Source of the DNA: a virus
Length of the DNA stretch: 36,927 bases
Direction: 5' to 3' (one strand)
IMG/VR virus record: IMGVR_UViG_3300035138_000014
Location: 1-36,927 of that record
The notes beneath the pieces are model-generated. The model was not told where the DNA came from and searched no databases. It saw only the letters and a program-made list of their open reading frames with translations. The position numbers were made by a program, and so were the translations under genes. Position 1 is the stretch's first letter; each line of letters starts with the position of its first letter. Positions 1 to 6,708 of the stretch are shown in pieces.

Positions 1-26
1 TAATTTTATACAGGTTTTTGTTGATG
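1..26. repeat. Terminal direct repeat, left copy (circular-assembly overlap)
   Basis: Bases 1-26 are identical to 36902-36927. One open frame runs through the join without a break, so this is best read as the overlap of a circular or circularly permuted assembly. The length is too short for a typical phage terminal redundancy, and I cannot tell the packaged ends from it. Confidence 0.9.
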
Positions 27-613
27 AGGGGGGGGGTGCTATGTTGATGAGGGGGGGGATGCTCTGCGGAAATAAGTACGGATTTATCAGAGCATGGCAT
101 GAACACCAACGTATCAACCGACCACAACCAACACAGCATACCCATATTTTAGAAGCTATTAAGAAAGAAAATTCACTGAATATTCACGGAACTATCACTG
201 ATGATTCACTGCTGGAAAGGAATAAGGAAAAGGAAAAGGAATATATATATTCAGTGAATGAAATAACTGAAATATTTGAACACTGGAATAAACAAGGTAT
301 TGTGAATCATAAAAAAATAACTAATGGAATAAAAAGAAGGATAAACTCCGCTCTTAAGGAATATTCCTTAGAAGAAATAAAAGAACGGATTACAAATTAT
401 TCCGCCGTGCTTCACGATCCAGAGATTAAGTGGGATTATCGGTGGTCACTCGAAACATTTTTAACTGGTACTGAAAGGATGGATAAATTTCAAAACCTTG
501 AAATTGCTAAAGCGAATTATAGGAGTGTGGGTAATAATGGAGCCAATAAAAATAATCCTGCCTCGCGTGGACTTGTCGACCGCTCCAAGTATACCAGACC
601 AGAAGATATCTAA
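1..613 (+). CDS. Replication initiator / replisome organiser, C-terminal part (continues from 36681 across the circular join)
   Basis: The frame open from base 2 to the stop at 611-613 is the direct continuation of the gene starting at 36681. Joined across the 26-base overlap, the two parts give 834 nt, or 277 residues. The joined protein starts MPRIRTIKPQFWTD and carries KYGFIRAWHEHQRINRPQP, the usual N-terminal domain of phage replisome organisers. That family binds origin DNA and passes the helicase loader on. The C-terminal half is charged and helical (ITNYSAVLHDPEIKWDYRWSLETFL), as in DnaD-like proteins. The loader gene at 537 follows with a 77-nt overlap, which supports the role. Oddity: two poly-G runs (28-36, 51-58) inside a 23-bp duplication insert a Gly/Met-rich stretch in the conserved region. 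An ATG at 41 exists but lies inside this repeat and I do not take it as the start. Confidence 0.8.
   Translation, partial: NFIQVFVDEGGGAMLMRGGMLCGNKYGFIRAWHEHQRINRPQPTQHTHILEAIKKENSLNIHGTITDDSLLERNKEKEKEYIYSVNEITEIFEHWNKQGIVNHKKITNGIKRRINSALKEYSLEEIKERITNYSAVLHDPEIKWDYRWSLETFLTGTERMDKFQNLEIAKANYRSVGNNGANKNNPASRGLVDRSKYTRPEDI
19..64 (+). repeat. 23-bp tandem duplication with G9 and G8 tracts
   Basis: TGTTGATGAGGGGGGGGG plus TGCTA (19-41) is followed by TGTTGATGAGGGGGGGG plus ATGCTC (42-64). The period is exactly 23 with a single internal mismatch (G36 against A59), apart from the last base. The unit length is not a multiple of three, so the two copies are read in different frames. Deleting one copy would shift the frame into TAA soon after. 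The repeat lies at the assembly join, so an assembly or homopolymer artefact is possible. Confidence 0.85.
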
Positions 614-1199
614 GGAAAGCCCGAAGCGATTATTGACGTTCGATGATATAAAGCCAGTGCCGGGGATTGAAAACACTTTACAGGCTTTCACGGATATAGC
701 TACCGGCAAAGGAAAACCGATGTTGATGGTTTACGGCGGAGTAGGGAACGGCAAGTCTCACCTCATGGAAGCCCTTGTGAATGATCTTAAAAGTCAAGGT
801 GAATATTTGCGAGTTATGGAATGTCCGCAGGTTATCCGGACACTGCAGGATGCACAGGAATGTGACAAGAGAAGAAGTAATGGCGGTTTACCCTGGCGAC
901 CGTATGATGAACTGATGAACTCGTTTTGCACTTCGAAGTATTTTATTCTTGATGATCTCGGAATGGGTATTCCGGACAGCGGTTATAAAGCTGGTGATAT
1001 ATGGGCGATCTTCGAGGAGATAATCAACTCTCGATATGACAGGGCAATACACGGCTATCCGGGAATAACGGTGATTTCAACGAATCTTGACCTGAAATAC
1101 CTTAAAGAAAATCAGCCTAGGATACTATCGAGGTTTCAGGATAAACAGGTTGCCAGGCTGGTATTAAACGAGGCACCGGATTACAGGAAAACGAAGTAA
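537..1199 (+). CDS. DnaC/IstB-like AAA+ helicase loader
   Basis: A 220-residue ATPase with Walker A GGVGNGKSHL in the N-terminal third, Walker B YFILDDLG in the middle, a sensor-like VISTNLD and an arginine-rich end (ILSRFQDKQVARL). These are the marks of DnaC/DnaI-type loaders, which place the replicative helicase on origin DNA. I chose ATG 537 because AGGAG (521-525) lies about 11 nt upstream. A longer reading from 498 would put the start before that site. It overlaps the initiator gene by 77 nt, the usual initiator-loader pairing in phages. No helicase gene is seen, so the host DnaB is probably used. Confidence 0.88.
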   Translation: MEPIKIILPRVDLSTAPSIPDQKISKESPKRLLTFDDIKPVPGIENTLQAFTDIATGKGKPMLMVYGGVGNGKSHLMEALVNDLKSQGEYLRVMECPQVIRTLQDAQECDKRRSNGGLPWRPYDELMNSFCTSKYFILDDLGMGIPDSGYKAGDIWAIFEEIINSRYDRAIHGYPGITVISTNLDLKYLKENQPRILSRFQDKQVARLVLNEAPDYRKTK

Positions 1200-1201
1200 A
1201 A

Positions 1202-1387
1202 ATGTGTATTGAAAGTGAATCTATAGAATTATGGCAAGCTAGCCTTGAGGAAGAATATTACAATGAATTTCTTCAAGATAACAGGATTCATCAATTAATC
1301 ACACGCAGGTATTTTGTTTCTAAAAGTAAGGGTAGACGAAATGGAAAAAAAGGATGCGTAAACACTGGAAGGAAGTTGAGCTATTGA
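1202..1387 (+). CDS. Small hypothetical protein (61 aa)
   Basis: Starts two bases after the loader stop (TAAAAATG). The N-terminal half is acidic (ESESIELWQASLEEEYY) and the C-terminal third is very basic (KSKGRRNGKKG). No family is recognised. It overlaps the next small frame at 1354, which argues for tight co-translation, but it could be partly spurious. Confidence 0.5.
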   Translation: MCIESESIELWQASLEEEYYNEFLQDNRIHQLITRRYFVSKSKGRRNGKKGCVNTGRKLSY

Positions 1388-1530
1388 GATATCGGGATGG
1401 TGGATTTACTCAAGCTCATAGATTCCCCTTCGATATCTATGCTACTGAAATACTTGGTTCTGGTATAAAAGCTGATGATGCGGAGAATATTCTTAGGGAA
1501 CAGATACCAATATATGCAAGAAGTAAATAG
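1354..1530 (+). CDS. Small hypothetical protein (58 aa)
   Basis: Begins MRKHWKEVELLRYRDGG and ends IPIYARSK, with AAAAAAAGG directly upstream. Its sequence looks protein-like (mixed helix, no low complexity) and it bridges the frames at 1202 and 1514 by overlaps at both ends. Not recognised. Confidence 0.5.
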   Translation: MRKHWKEVELLRYRDGGFTQAHRFPFDIYATEILGSGIKADDAENILREQIPIYARSK

Positions 1531-1663
1531 TGAAATGAACTGTCCGGCAAATAAAAAAGAATGTCCATGTAAAGAGTATTCGAAGGAAAATCTTTGCGAC
1601 TATCCATACCGAACAGGCATGACCTTGGAAGAGATAAAGGAACTGAGAATTGAAGAAAAATAA
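1514..1663 (+). CDS. Small cysteine-rich protein (49 aa)
   Basis: Carries C-P-A-N-K-K-E-C-P-C and a later Cys, a possible metal-binding cluster, then a helical tail (MTLEEIKELRIEEK). Starts at 1475, 1514 or 1535 are all possible because no strong SD singles one out. I list 1514. It overlaps the HNH gene start by 14 nt. Confidence 0.5.
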   Translation: MQEVNSEMNCPANKKECPCKEYSKENLCDYPYRTGMTLEEIKELRIEEK

Positions 1664-2045
1664 AGGCGTGAGTGATGGCTACCTGGATAACCTAGTAAGA
1701 AAGTACATCCAGTTGATATCGGGTGGATACTGCAAGCGGTGTAAGCGACACGTAGGGGTTGAGAATATAGCAACTGCTCATATCTACCGGCGCCGGAGAA
1801 AGACGGTACGGTGGGATCTGATGAACGTAGTACCCCTCTGTGATAACCCGCCTTCAGGAATGATGTGTCACACAATAGTCGATAAAGACCCGATAGAAAT
1901 GACCTCTTTAATGTATGAGATTATGACCCCGGAAGAAGTCAAATATCTCCAGGAACTAGCCAACAAGACTATCAAGGAACATCCGATAGACCGCGAAGAA
2001 ATAAAGCGTGACCTCAAGGAAAGGATAAGGAGGTTAGAGGAATGA
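1650..2045 (+). CDS. HNH-type nuclease, NinG/Rap-like
   Basis: 131 residues. A zinc knuckle CKRC is followed by AHIYRRRRKT, then RWDLMNVVPLC and CHTIVDKDP. This gives the Cys2...His...Asn...Cys...His order of a beta-beta-alpha-metal fold. Phage proteins of this layout include NinG/Rap nucleases, which resolve recombination intermediates. A role with the RecT-like protein at 34402 is plausible. The start is TTG 1650, with AGGA (1638-1641) about 8 nt upstream. GTG 1668 is an alternative. The last four bases overlap the next ATG (GGAATGAAGG). Confidence 0.65.
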   Translation: MKKNKGVSDGYLDNLVRKYIQLISGGYCKRCKRHVGVENIATAHIYRRRRKTVRWDLMNVVPLCDNPPSGMMCHTIVDKDPIEMTSLMYEIMTPEEVKYLQELANKTIKEHPIDREEIKRDLKERIRRLEE

Positions 2046-2392
2046 AGGTAATTTATATAGCAGGTAGATATCGCAGTTCCTGTGAGTGGGAGTTAGAGAC
2101 ATTCTTGAGGAAAGCTGAGGATGCAGCAATAAAATTGTGGTCTGAGGGTTGGGCTGTTATCTGTCCACATAAAAATACCGCACATTTTGGTGGTGCCGGT
2201 GGGATACCAGACGATGTGTGGCTCAATGGTGACTTGGAAATTCTAAGCCGATGTGATGCTCTTTATTTATTAGATAACTGGAAGGAATCATCAGGGGCAA
2301 AAGCTGAATGTGAGTTTGCTAAGGAGAAAGGGATACCTGTTCGTGGTGAACAATGGACTGATGGGAATGAAATCTGGAATGAAAACCTGTGA
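2042..2392 (+). CDS. DUF4406 protein, nucleoside 2-deoxyribosyltransferase-like fold
   Basis: 116 residues. It opens with MKVIYIAGRYR, has a central GWAVICPHKNT, then DLEILSRCDALYLLDNW and SSGAKAECEFAKEKGIPV. This order matches the DUF4406/nucleoside deoxyribosyltransferase-like family that is common in phages. In true transferases the Glu of the G-A-x-x-E segment is catalytic, and it is present here. The substrate is unknown. A role in nucleotide or ADP-ribose-like metabolism is inferred from the fold only. The GGAGG at 2030-2034 is well placed for ATG 2042. Confidence 0.75.
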   Translation: MKVIYIAGRYRSSCEWELETFLRKAEDAAIKLWSEGWAVICPHKNTAHFGGAGGIPDDVWLNGDLEILSRCDALYLLDNWKESSGAKAECEFAKEKGIPVRGEQWTDGNEIWNENL

Positions 2393-2507
2393 TAACTGTA
2401 AATTTAAAGTCAAGAATGAGTGTCAGTTGGCAATCGGCAAGCCGAAGAAAGCCAGGACACCTAGAGAACATTATAAGGAATTTTTTAAGAGGGAGTGTAC
2501 CAGATGA
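2379..2507 (+). CDS. Small Cys-containing protein (42 aa)
   Basis: MKTCDNCKFKVKNECQ and a final C-T-R give CxxC-x7-C plus a distal Cys, likely a small zinc site. The rest is basic. The ATG at 2379 is the last of several in-frame starts (2361, 2367) and overlaps the DUF4406 stop. Its own stop overlaps the next ATG as ATGA. Confidence 0.6.
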   Translation: MKTCDNCKFKVKNECQLAIGKPKKARTPREHYKEFFKRECTR

Positions 2508-2644
2508 ATGGTAGGGTTGCAAGGAAATTAAGAAAATACAGTAAAAGAGCATGGAAGAAATACTGGAATGAAATGTGTGATTTAAGTTTTATTAATCGAT
2601 TGCAACTTTGTTTTGATTTGATGAGAAAGTATAAATGGTTATGA
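2504..2644 (+). CDS. Small basic protein (46 aa), common phage micro-protein type
   Basis: Starts MNGRVARKLRKYSKRAWKKY and ends LMRKYKWL, highly basic and aromatic. The ATGA overlap with the upstream gene and the SD GAGGGAG at 2489-2495 support translation. Proteins beginning with this R-V-A-R/K-K-L-R-K pattern are frequent in phage early regions. Their function is unknown. Confidence 0.65.
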   Translation: MNGRVARKLRKYSKRAWKKYWNEMCDLSFINRLQLCFDLMRKYKWL

Positions 2645-2760
2645 TGAAGAACCTTTTACATTACCGAATCCCATTACCGGATAAGCTGGTCAGGTTCTTA
2701 CTTGCCGGAGGGGTTTTATATCTCATACTCTGGTGGTTTTCAGGAGGGCAGGTCTGGTGA
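2641..2760 (+). CDS. Single-TM micro-protein (39 aa)
   Basis: MMKNLLHYRIPLPDKLVRFL precedes a hydrophobic helix (LLAGGVLYLILWWF) and the tail SGGQVW. This is one membrane span with a positive N-side. Its stop TGA (2758-2760) shares bases with the GTG start of the methyltransferase gene. The last codons GGA GGG CAG GTC TGG TGA are repeated exactly at the end of that next gene, which bears on how the methyltransferase arrived (see findings). Confidence 0.65.
   Translation: MMKNLLHYRIPLPDKLVRFLLAGGVLYLILWWFSGGQVW
2743..2760 (+). repeat. 18-bp direct repeat, left copy, bounding the TrmH cassette
   Basis: GGAGGGCAGGTCTGGTGA occurs here and again at 3189-3206. Each copy encodes GGQVW-stop of the gene upstream and supplies the SD (GGAGGG) and GTG start of the gene downstream. 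Confidence 0.9.
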
Positions 2761-3206
2761 GAGGTTATTGTGGTATAGGAATTTACAATATTAAAAACAA
2801 AATAAATTACGGAACGCTTTTCCGTTCTGCTTATGCCTTTGGTGCTAATTTTATATTTCTAATAGGTAAACGATTCGAGAAGCAATGTACTGATACAACG
2901 AGAAGTGAGCGTCATATACCGTTGTTTGAGTACAAGACATTTGATGAGTTTTATGATGGGAAACCTTATTCTGCACAATTAGTTTCAATAGAGATTACAG
3001 AGAACGCTAGGAATATAACTAATTTTATTCATCCTGAGAGGGCTGTATATATACTTGGTCAAGAAGACGGTAGTTTACCATCTTCGATATTAGAGAAATC
3101 GCAACACGTTATACAAATACCAACACGATTATGCCTTAATGTTGCTGTGGCTGGTAGTATTGTTCTTTATGACAGGATAGTAAAACGTGGAGGGCAGGTC
3201 TGGTGA
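2757..3206 (+). CDS. SpoU/TrmH-family (SPOUT) RNA 2'-O-methyltransferase
   Basis: 149 residues, the length of compact TrmL-like enzymes. All three SPOUT motifs are visible: N-Y-G-T-L-F-R-S-A near residues 17-25, YILGQEDGSLP at 98-108 and IPTRLCLNVAVAGSIVLYD at 121-139, which forms the trefoil-knot SAM site. Family members methylate the ribose 2'-OH in tRNA or rRNA. The substrate here is not known. GTG 2757 is chosen because AGGAGGG ends 8 nt upstream and the GTG overlaps the previous stop. The gene is bounded by exact 18-bp repeats and looks like a recently added cargo gene. Confidence 0.88.
   Translation: MRGYCGIGIYNIKNKINYGTLFRSAYAFGANFIFLIGKRFEKQCTDTTRSERHIPLFEYKTFDEFYDGKPYSAQLVSIEITENARNITNFIHPERAVYILGQEDGSLPSSILEKSQHVIQIPTRLCLNVAVAGSIVLYDRIVKRGGQVW
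3189..3206 (+). repeat. 18-bp direct repeat, right copy
   Basis: Identical to 2743-2760. It ends the methyltransferase (GGQVW-stop) and starts the gene at 3203 with the same GGAGGG SD and GTGA overlap. Confidence 0.9.
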
Positions 3207-3418
3207 AAACAACACCGTTTCTACTGTGCATACCGGATAACCGGATAGCTCAGGTAATAGCCGACCTGGACTCATACAACGTGAAAAAGCACAAGAGTCA
3301 TATCGAAATGCCGTCATACCTGACCGAGAAACAGGAGGAGGTAACGTTTGAGTACCAGGGTGAAGGTGAGGACTACGATTCTGAGATGAAAAAACCACCG
3401 TCGAGGTCGAAAGATTAA
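3203..3418 (+). CDS. Hypothetical protein (71 aa)
   Basis: GTG start overlapping the methyltransferase stop (GTGA), with GGAGGG well placed. It begins MKTTPFLLCIPDNRIAQVIA. The second half is charged and likely disordered (GEGEDYDSEMKKPPSRSKD). No family is recognised. It was probably the original neighbour of the TM micro-protein before the methyltransferase inserted. Confidence 0.6.
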   Translation: MKTTPFLLCIPDNRIAQVIADLDSYNVKKHKSHIEMPSYLTEKQEEVTFEYQGEGEDYDSEMKKPPSRSKD

Positions 3419-3419
3419 T

Positions 3420-4094
3420 ATGATTTGGAATAACTTAGAAATACCAGATAACCCCTACTACTCAGATGATGATGTAGTTATCTATCATGGGGATTGCAGG
3501 GAGATACTTCCTAATTTACCGAAGGTTGATTTGGTATTGACTGACCCGCCGTATGGGATTGGTGAAGCTAGGGGTAAAAATAAATCACGGTGGCAACTTG
3601 CAAAACCTAAAGATTATGGTATTTCCGATTGGGATGATAGACCGGTTGAACTTAAATTATTGCATTTGATTATGGCTAAAGCTAAAAACACGATTATATT
3701 TGGTGGGAACTTTTATTACTTACCACCTTCTTCTTGTTGGATAGTTTGGGATAAAGATAATAGTGGAGACTTTGCTGATTGTGAACTTGCATGGACTAAT
3801 TTTAGTTCTGCAGTACGAAAATATACTTGGCGTTGGAATGGTATGTTACAAGAACCTAAAAACCCAAAGGATTATCGCTGGCATCCTACTCAAAAACCAA
3901 CAGGTTTAATATCTCTAATCATTTCAGATTATTCAAAAGAAAATGAAACAATACTTGACCCATTTCTCGGTTCAGGAACTACCGCCTATTGTGCCAAGAA
4001 ACTCAACCGCAAATGTATAGGCATAGAGATAAAAGAAAAATACTGTGAGATAGCGGCTAAACGATGTTTGCAAGGAGTATTCGATTTAAGATGA
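3420..4094 (+). CDS. Orphan DNA methyltransferase (N6-adenine or N4-cytosine), beta-class
   Basis: 224 residues. The catalytic motif IV TDPPYGIG lies near residues 41-48, and the SAM-binding motif I (ILDPFLGSGTTAYCAKKL) lies near the C-terminus, followed by the acidic IGIEI strand. Motif IV before motif I is the beta-class order seen in CcrM/HinfI-type enzymes. HPTQKPTGL, the usual lead-in to motif I, is present. No restriction gene adjoins it, so it probably protects phage DNA or alters host expression. Target base and site cannot be read from sequence. The start is one base after the previous stop, with a weak SD (GAGGTCG). Confidence 0.88.
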   Translation: MIWNNLEIPDNPYYSDDDVVIYHGDCREILPNLPKVDLVLTDPPYGIGEARGKNKSRWQLAKPKDYGISDWDDRPVELKLLHLIMAKAKNTIIFGGNFYYLPPSSCWIVWDKDNSGDFADCELAWTNFSSAVRKYTWRWNGMLQEPKNPKDYRWHPTQKPTGLISLIISDYSKENETILDPFLGSGTTAYCAKKLNRKCIGIEIKEKYCEIAAKRCLQGVFDLR

Positions 4095-4600
4095 TCGACT
4101 ACGAAGGCAACAAGATAGTCTGGATTAGTGAGGGAACTCTCAACTACTCACCCGATCATGTTGCCTGGCTCCTGGAATATCTGGAGGACTTGAAAGAAGG
4201 TCGATATCCGGTCCGGCATAAAGACTCCGGATATACCGGCCGGACGCGTGGTAGAAAAGTATGGTATCAGATGAAGGCGGTCATGGCGTATATCGAAATA
4301 AGCAGGAGGTTAGCGAAATGCGGAACCGACCGGCTGTTGGTAGAACTGTATTACTGCCAGGGTTGGGACGTTGATAGAATAGCTAAATACGTGAGTAAAA
4401 CACCGGAGGATGTTATTGACCGGATCGGAAACGTTATCAGTTATATATCATCTGGTGACTGTCCTCGGTGGCTTGAATGTAGAAAATGTGGGAGGTTTGG
4501 AATATGCCGAAAGCGAAAGAAACTTAGGAGACGGACATATACTTACGAGGAGTGGGTAGAATATCAAAACAGGGAAAGGAATCGTAAAAAGGGTTGGTAA
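4091..4600 (+). CDS. Putative late transcription regulator, sigma-like (ArpU/RinA-like) with a Cys4 cluster
   Basis: 169 residues from ATG 4091, which overlaps the methyltransferase stop as ATGA. AAGGAG (4072-4077) is upstream with a rather long spacer. The middle reads RLLVELYYCQGWDVDRIAKY then TPEDVIDRIGNVI, the pattern of a region-4-like helix-turn-helix as in phage ArpU/RinA activators. It is followed by CPRWLECRKCGRFGIC, a likely zinc site, and a basic tail. The family activates late genes. Here it would do so for the operon at 8728 onward, which is inference. Confidence 0.55.
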   Translation: MIDYEGNKIVWISEGTLNYSPDHVAWLLEYLEDLKEGRYPVRHKDSGYTGRTRGRKVWYQMKAVMAYIEISRRLAKCGTDRLLVELYYCQGWDVDRIAKYVSKTPEDVIDRIGNVISYISSGDCPRWLECRKCGRFGICRKRKKLRRRTYTYEEWVEYQNRERNRKKGW

Positions 4601-4639
4601 TAAAGTAGTCTAGACAAACCTGATGGTGAGAAAGATGAA

Positions 4640-4879
4640 TTGTGGGCAGATCTTGGTAAAGTGTATCAAGTGATTTTTAAAGAAGGGTGCGAATCCCAGC
4701 TTAATTCAGACCACGACCACTACTCCAAGATAATCAGGGAGATATTTGACACTATAGAAGCTCTAGGCAATTATGACATGAATGGTAATTACGTAGTCAC
4801 TATTAGTATATGTGAAAGTGAAAAGTATCGAGAACCTGATTGGTATAATAATCTCAAATCAAAATATCTGGAGGATTAA
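4640..4879 (+). CDS. Hypothetical protein (79 aa)
   Basis: The only usable in-frame start is TTG 4640, with GGTGAG about 9 nt upstream. No in-frame ATG lies between it and the upstream stop. The sequence is acidic and mixed (HYSKIIREIFDTIEAL, VVTISICESEKYREPDWYNN). Not recognised. It is followed without a gap by the gene at 4880. Confidence 0.55.
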   Translation: MWADLGKVYQVIFKEGCESQLNSDHDHYSKIIREIFDTIEALGNYDMNGNYVVTISICESEKYREPDWYNNLKSKYLED

Positions 4880-4987
4880 ATGATTCTTACAATTTATTAC
4901 CAATGGTATGGTTGGTGGTTTATAAGATACATACCAATTTACACTCGTTATTGGACTGATACTGGAGGAAATTTGTGCATGGCATAG
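4880..4987 (+). CDS. Aromatic micro-protein (35 aa)
   Basis: ATG follows the previous stop directly and GGAGGA (4870-4875) is ideally placed. The protein is rich in Trp/Tyr/Ile (MILTIYYQWYGWWFIRYIPI), so it may associate with membranes. No family known. Confidence 0.55.
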   Translation: MILTIYYQWYGWWFIRYIPIYTRYWTDTGGNLCMA

Positions 4988-4999
4988 GAGGATTAAAGG

Positions 5000-5176
5000 A
5001 TGGATGAGATAAGGAAGATACTAATAGACTTTGAACACGATTCAGGTAAGGTAAAAAAGCACTATAAGCTAGATAAAACACCTGATTGGTTGCTTGATAA
5101 GTATAAACAAGAACTCTCTGCCCTCTGCTCAAGGGTATGTCCTAAGTGTCATGGTAAAGGTAAAAAGCCCGAATAA
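5000..5176 (+). CDS. Small protein with a DnaJ-type CxxCxGxG motif (58 aa)
   Basis: ATG 5000 follows AGGAGGATTAAAGG. The C-terminus holds CPKCHGKGK, one half of a DnaJ-like zinc repeat. This motif pair is usually doubled in the full zinc centre, so here it may need a dimer. The upstream part is helical. Function unknown. Confidence 0.6.
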   Translation: MDEIRKILIDFEHDSGKVKKHYKLDKTPDWLLDKYKQELSALCSRVCPKCHGKGKKPE

Positions 5177-5193
5177 TACAAGAGAATTAAAGG

Positions 5194-5496
5194 ATGACTA
5201 TAAGAGAGATTGAAAATAGAGCCAAAGAGGGTTTAAAGGCATTACCACCAGATGAACAAGGATTCTGGAAAGGATATTGGCAAAGTAGAATAGATTTAAT
5301 ACCAGAACTCTCTGCCCTCATACCTAGTGAGGAACAGGTGAAGGAGATACTAAGGCTTTTTATAGATGAGTATAGAAAGGTCATGCTTATCCAAATAGAA
5401 AGTGACCGTAAAAGGGAGTATGAAAGGCTTGAGGATAAGATAATCAAAGCCATCTGCTCTCAACCTGTGAAGATGGAGAGATTGAGTGATGATTAA
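5194..5496 (+). CDS. Hypothetical helical protein (100 aa)
   Basis: Almost wholly helical and charged (IREIENRAKEGLKALPPDE, EILRLFIDEYRKVML). It shares the phrase ELSALxxxEEQVKEIL-like wording with the C-terminal part of the 5000 gene (QELSALC), which suggests a common linker peptide. Its 3' end overlaps the peptidase-like gene. Confidence 0.6.
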   Translation: MTIREIENRAKEGLKALPPDEQGFWKGYWQSRIDLIPELSALIPSEEQVKEILRLFIDEYRKVMLIQIESDRKREYERLEDKIIKAICSQPVKMERLSDD

Positions 5497-5896
5497 GGTT
5501 TATCAAACTAAGTTTGGTGGCATAGATGTACCAGATGAAGAAAAGGGTAACTGTTTCCAAGCTGCATTAGCTTCTATACTTGAATTACCCGTAGAAAATT
5601 GCTTCCATATTTGGGATTATTCAACCAGTACATGGTTTGAAGAACTTACTAAATGGTTGTCAGAGTTTAACTTAGTAATGGTTGGATTCGATGTGTCTAA
5701 AAGTCAAACCCTACCATTTCCAATAGGATACCATTTAATTGACGCCGAGAGTGCTACTCTTAAGAATGGTGAGCTTCATACTTTGGTTGGTTATAATGGG
5801 GAAGTTGTACACGACCCAAATCCAAACGCAAAGGAAGTTGGCAAGTTCGTAAACTTCTGGTTATTTGCTGAAATCAGCCCAACTCGAAAAGGATAG
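5489..5896 (+). CDS. Papain/C39-like cysteine peptidase-fold protein
   Basis: 135 residues. GNCFQAALASILELPVE supplies a nucleophile-like Cys at the start of a helix, and HTLVGYNGEVVHDPNP supplies the His plus a later Asp/Asn. This is the Cys-His layout of small papain-like/C39-like proteins that recur in phage early regions. The substrate is unknown, and host-protein processing is possible. ATG 5489 is preferred, with GGAGAG upstream. GTG 5486 is an equal alternative. It overlaps the previous gene by 8 nt. Confidence 0.65.
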   Translation: MIKVYQTKFGGIDVPDEEKGNCFQAALASILELPVENCFHIWDYSTSTWFEELTKWLSEFNLVMVGFDVSKSQTLPFPIGYHLIDAESATLKNGELHTLVGYNGEVVHDPNPNAKEVGKFVNFWLFAEISPTRKG

Positions 5897-5907
5897 GAGA
5901 TAGATAG

Positions 5908-6006
5908 ATGTACGGTTCGGTGATTCCTTGGTTTTTAGTCGTACTTGTTATACTGTATTTAATAGGTCTTACATTTTGGTCGCTAAATAAAAGAAACGGG
6001 AGGTAG
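5908..6006 (+). CDS. Single-TM micro-protein (32 aa)
   Basis: GGATAGGAG lies upstream of ATG 5908. Residues 3-25 form one hydrophobic span (VIPWFLVVLVILYLIGLTFW) followed by SLNKRNGR, a positive cytoplasmic end. It is a second micro-membrane protein of the early operon, of unknown role. Confidence 0.6.
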   Translation: MYGSVIPWFLVVLVILYLIGLTFWSLNKRNGR

Positions 6007-6009
6007 ATA

Positions 6010-6444
6010 ATGGATAACAAAAAACTGATAGAAAAGTGTGCAAGAGCGTTTGGTTACCAGAGTTACATACCGATAGACGATGAGACTGGACTTGCATTAG
6101 CTTCTTTCATTGTCCCCATAATCCAAAAAGCCTTACTGGATGTGGATGATGAGGGGATATTAACACCAGATGAGTTGTCAGATATATGGAAAGGTACCAT
6201 TGAAGCACATGAAGAAACCAATGATGCAAATTCTGATATTGTGTGGACTGTTATAGAAGCTATGGTAAATACAGCCAAAGCCCAACACGCCATTACCCGG
6301 GAGAGAACAAGGAAAGAGATATTTGATTTTATAGAAACAATAGAAGTCCCAAATTTACCATCAGGACATGAAGATTTTATTGGTTATGCGGCAGGTAAAC
6401 ACGACATGAGAAAATCTATTTTGGCACAACTTAAAGGAGAATAG
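6010..6444 (+). CDS. Hypothetical acidic protein (144 aa)
   Basis: SD GGGAGG (5999-6004) precedes ATG 6010. It is acidic and helical (DDEGILTPDELSDIW, ETNDANSDIVWTVIEAMV). Not recognised. Confidence 0.65.
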   Translation: MDNKKLIEKCARAFGYQSYIPIDDETGLALASFIVPIIQKALLDVDDEGILTPDELSDIWKGTIEAHEETNDANSDIVWTVIEAMVNTAKAQHAITRERTRKEIFDFIETIEVPNLPSGHEDFIGYAAGKHDMRKSILAQLKGE

Positions 6445-6446
6445 AG

Positions 6447-6668
6447 ATGACAAGAGATGAACTAATAGAAGAACTGGCAGAGATAATAACAGACGGGATA
6501 ATTGATGATGATTCATCCAAACAGACAGCCCAAAGATTTCTCCCCATCTTCTCAAAGTATATTAGTGAGTTTGAGAATCCTTATGGAGCTGAGACCGACT
6601 ATTTAAGATTAAGTCGAAATGGTTTTGAGCAATTCCGTTTAGCCATACTTAAAGACCTGGAGGGATAA
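6447..6668 (+). CDS. Hypothetical protein (73 aa)
   Basis: AAAGGAG is just upstream and only two bases separate it from the previous stop. It starts MTRDELIEELAEIITDGI and ends LAILKDLEG. Its general layout resembles the C-terminal part of the 6010 protein (short helices ending in LKG/LEG), possibly an old duplication, but I cannot show it. Confidence 0.6.
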   Translation: MTRDELIEELAEIITDGIIDDDSSKQTAQRFLPIFSKYISEFENPYGAETDYLRLSRNGFEQFRLAILKDLEG

Positions 6669-6678
6669 AGGAGTGTGA

Positions 6679-6708
6679 ATGATGTGGAGACCGGATGAGG
6701 AGGAGTAA
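6679..6708 (+). CDS. Possible 9-codon coupling ORF
   Basis: AAAGGAG (6667-6673) precedes ATG ATG and a peptide MMWRPDEEE. Its last codons (GAG GAG GAG) provide the SD for the gene at 6709, whose ATG follows the TAA directly. This could be a translational coupler. It is short enough to be chance. Confidence 0.25.
   Translation: MMWRPDEEE

Noticed and set aside
2733-2757. Longer methyltransferase start at GTG 2733
   Set aside because: It would begin before the AGGAGGG SD and inside the TM gene; GTG 2757 has ideal spacing and the GTGA overlap.
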